This document shows, in pieces, positions 60,835 through 64,000 of a DNA stretch of 64,000 bases. The notes under the pieces are model-generated. The model made no database searches, was not told the DNA's origin, and worked only from the letters and a program-made list of their open reading frames with translations. Numbering within the stretch: the stretch's first letter is position 1; each line of letters begins with the position of its first letter. The stretch is taken from the NCBI GenBank assembly GCA_035079385.1, contig JAVHKY010000003.1:14319001-14383000 (forward strand). Reading direction: 5' to 3'. Source of the stretch: Aspidiotus rigidus (taxonomy: Eukaryota > Arthropoda > Insecta > Hemiptera > Diaspididae). The translations under genes and the position numbers were made by a program.

Positions 60835-61097
60835 TGTCGCAAATTGCGAAGTCTTTTCCTGCAACGCGCCTCCCTAGGCAACAGTATTTACATCTACAAT
60901 AATTTTGAGAATGTAACTTCAGTGTCTCTCCTACTCGCAGAGATCCTGCGCAGGCATAAGTATATATACTACCCAAAACTACTGTAAAATCGGCTCAGAA
61001 TAAACAAAGTATCATTATTTAATCGTTCATTTATTTACGGATTGAAATAACTGGCCAAGCGACACTTCGCTCAAGGTAGGTTACAACTAATCCGCAG
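60835..61097 (+). repeat. Direct repeat copy B (~263 bp)
   Basis: More than 95% identical to copy A by eye. Both end at AACTAATCCGCA. The sequence after copy B differs from that after copy A. Confidence 0.85.
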
Positions 61098-64000
61098 CAC
61101 TACCTTTCTTCAGCCTATGACTTGAAATCTTATTATCGAAGCTTTGGTCCTCTCATTCCTACAATAAACTTTATTCGATTAAAAAATCTCTGATGCCCTG
61201 GTCGTCTTCAATTTGTTCCTCACGCCATGAGGAAATAGATATATCTACACACACCCAACCCCTTCCTTCTTTCTTCTTGGGCTCTCTGTTCCCCCCTCAT
61301 GCCAATACTGTCATGCTGACAAATTATCCGTCCCCAATTTTTCCCTGTCCATACCTCCTAAACCTCAGAAAAATATTTTCTGTTCCCTCTGAAGTCCCTC
61401 TACCCTTTCTAAAAACTTGGAATCCATTACTAATACCCCAGACTTCCTTCGGCCCACGTCCTATTACATATCCATTTAATCCCATGCTTATTTAAGCTGA
61501 TAATCTCCTATGTTAGTGTGAAAGCCTTACAGAACGATTAATATATATAAGAAAATGAAATAGGTACCTACAAAAAATTGTATAAATTTGAAGCTGTCTT
61601 CAACAAGACAACTACTCCCTCATCAAGCAAGTTCTTTGTAGGTATCTCTTAATTGGCTTAGTTAATAAATTCGACAGTTTTATTTGTACGAGAATAATCA
61701 GCCTGAATTTAGAGAGCTCTTCAAATACACATCCCATCCCTTATATATTTGTACTTCTGTTTTGTCGTGCAACTATCATCGACCTTCACACTCATATAGC
61801 TAGCACACGTGCATATTTTCGTGCGAAAATTTCCTGTCTAAATTCACGTACATCCTTTCCAGGCCGTTGGATCACCTGAGGGAATATTATTGTTTAATTT
61901 ATTGCACAATCGAGTCGTAATTTGTCATAAAGTCATGTTACCTACGCTCTTTCGTCCAGCCCTTTTCTCGTACTATACTCGTAATTTCGTTTTTTCCGAG
62001 AGTGAACGCGATACATTCTTCGTGTGCATTTTCGACAACCCGTTTTTTAGCTCAATTCCGCAAATTGTTGTCACCGCAGGAATCAATCTCGACGTCGTTA
62101 CACCAGCCTACCTGTTTCTACTTGTTCTGGCGAGTTCGAGCATGCGGTCGAGAGCTCGCTGGGACAGATCCCTGCCAAGATACGAGAGTAGGTACGCATA
62201 TGCCTCGTTATTATACATTGTATTCGATTACGTATCGCCGACATAATTTTACAATGAACCATACGTTCTGTCGTATTACTTTCGTATTTTCGTCTCTATT
62301 TTCAATTGTAATGTGGTCTAGAAGTATAATATACTGGCTGTACGTGTAGTAGAGCACCACATGGGAAACAGACTGTTTCCGAGCCGCAAAGCTTCAATCG
62401 ATGAGTCGCATCAGCTGGCGGTGGTTAGACCTACGTACTGTACAACTCACCTTATATAAATGGGGAACATAAGGATGCGAGAAGCGAGCGCCAACGGAAA
62501 GCCCGCTCTAAAACGGAACGGGCACGCATGCGTCGGAAATACGTCCGCACAGCACAACCGAGGCATTCCCGTTATTTTGCTACTCAGATGTTCTGTAAGC
62601 TCTAAGCAGACTTTCCGTTCTCGACGGAGTGCGTCGACGGTTCAGCGTGCGTCCTCGTTCGAATTACAACTCTATTTTTTTTCTTCTCTCTCTCCACTCT
62701 TTTTTTCTTTTCGTTTTTGCTCCTCTTTTTCGGCCGTTCATGTGCTTTTTTCTTTCATTTTATTTGTTTTTTCCCTCGGCCACTTAATGTACGAATATAT
62801 CATCAAATACTACACACGTATGAAATATTTATACGCGCGTTCGCGCTAATAAAATGCCGAAAATGATTTGTGGTGCGGCGATTATAAATGCGGGCTAATC
62901 AGCAGTTCACTGTTTCGGTAGTTTGTATGTTATGTGCGTGTGTATGGGTGTAAATGGAAAATTGGACATTATTTTTGGTCTTCCAAAAACGCCTGAATGG
63001 GCGTATTTTCTCGATTAACATGTGATTGTTTTTACACGACCAAGTATTCGTGCGTGCTGTTACGTAAAATCACTCATCTAAGGTGAGAAGAAAAGTCATA
63101 AAACGACTACTGAAAAAGATGAAAAATTACGCCGGCCCACCGATTCACGACGAGTGTTTTTTAACATGAAGGATAAATGAAGTCTATGGGACGTTTCCGC
63201 AGAAAGTAAGTTATACAATTTTCCAGGATCATTTCATGTTTTGATTGTTTCACATACGCCTGAACGATGAGCTCGCTTTTCTTTTTGCTTTGCCATTTCG
63301 CTCGGCTCCCCGTTTTCCGGGTCATCCGCTCGTATCTCATTTATCTTCATTACCTAGCTCACCAAGTTTTCCCTCGATCATCGTTTTCATTTTGCTGGAC
63401 AATAGAAATCTGGATAGCTCTTCAATATAATATAAACTCTGGAATGACTTTTGGCATCTAGCCATACCGAATTCTAAAATGCTACTTGGCACGAATATAC
63501 TCAACTTCAACGGTATATTGAATCACTAAAGACTAGAAACGACCGAGTATAAGGTTCAGACGTCTGAGAAGATGTGCGAGTCAAGAATGAGCTATGATAC
63601 CTTCATTGAGAGCATTATTTAATCCACCTGTAACTAAGGAGGAAATTAATCAATCCTATAGTTGCAGTGATTGTGATGTTTATAACTTAGATCGCGTTTT
63701 GCCATCAAATTTCGAAAATTCTATTCCAAGTATTTGAAATAGGTATTAGCAAATAGAAAGAGTGCAAGCATAATATTCTTTCCTTGTGGATTCTTTCATA
63801 ATTTCTGATAATAGTAGGTAGGTACGAATAGGACTACATCAGGAAAATATCTTCATCGTTCTTGCATTGTTATTGTTAATAACAATAGGATTTAATCCAC
63901 AATAGGCCTACTCGGCAATATTTTTGAACTCACCTGTAAATACATCAGAATGAGCTTTTGAACATGATAAATACACTTATGTAACGGATGGTCATGATCC
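61098..64000. other. Right end, no gene recognised
   Basis: Contains pyrimidine-rich ORFs without family features. Near 62883 a TATAAA lies about 26 bp before TTCACTG, which could be a core promoter, but no downstream coding exon was recognised. Confidence 0.3.

Noticed and set aside
60013..61097. Pair of LTRs of a retrotransposon
   Set aside because: No TG...CA ends, primer-binding site or gag/pol between the copies; the spacer is pyrimidine-rich filler after a LINE RNase H remnant.
62883..62915. TATA box plus initiator of a gene
   Set aside because: Spacing is a little short and no coding exon was found downstream in the window.

Overview
This is nuclear DNA from an arthropod, almost certainly an insect. 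The genes have many short GT-AG introns and encode conserved animal proteins. The sequence is AT-rich and full of transposon debris, and one insert is mitochondrial DNA that reads with the invertebrate mitochondrial code (ATA=Met, TGA=Trp). The frequent TAGGTACCTAC-like words and the very AT-rich, fast-evolving mitochondrial fragment suggest a hemipteran such as a scale insect or aphid. That placement is a guess; 'insect' is the firm statement.

Positions 1-2340 are two kinds of satellite built around AATA/ATTA microsatellite. Positions 2640-4072 hold Penelope-like retroelement tails and a terminal-inverted-repeat DNA element. From about 4.7 or 10.0 kb to 29.3 kb lies an ORP9-type oxysterol-binding-protein-related gene on the minus strand, with its 3' end not found. 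One intron of this gene carries a hairpin MITE and a Penelope-like fragment split by a 2.2 kb nuclear mitochondrial insertion (NUMT, COX1+COX2). Its 13.8 kb first intron holds a frameshifted Penelope/GIY-YIG element, several DNA transposons, and a complete seven-exon fatty-acid elongase gene on the opposite strand.

Positions 29.2-48.9 kb are a compact gene cluster with alternating strands: ORP9 (-), DMAP1 (+), METTL5 and INIP/SOSS-C (-), heat shock factor (+), and a seven-finger C2H2 protein (-). ORP9/DMAP1 and INIP/HSF are head to head and probably share promoters. DMAP1/METTL5 and HSF/zinc-finger are tail to tail. The INIP stop codon and the METTL5 start codon are two bases apart, so one spliced transcript would be dicistronic. 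The functions are housekeeping or regulatory: chromatin (DMAP1), rRNA m6A (METTL5), DNA repair (INIP), stress transcription (HSF), lipid elongation (ELOVL) and lipid transfer (ORP9).

Positions 49-64 kb are mostly gene-poor. They contain a 2.7 kb foldback transposon whose inverted repeats contain roughly 140 bp tandem repeats, a partial THAP-domain gene, a decayed LINE RNase H region and a 264 bp direct repeat. All exon models were made by reading splice sites and phases by eye, without transcript or database support.
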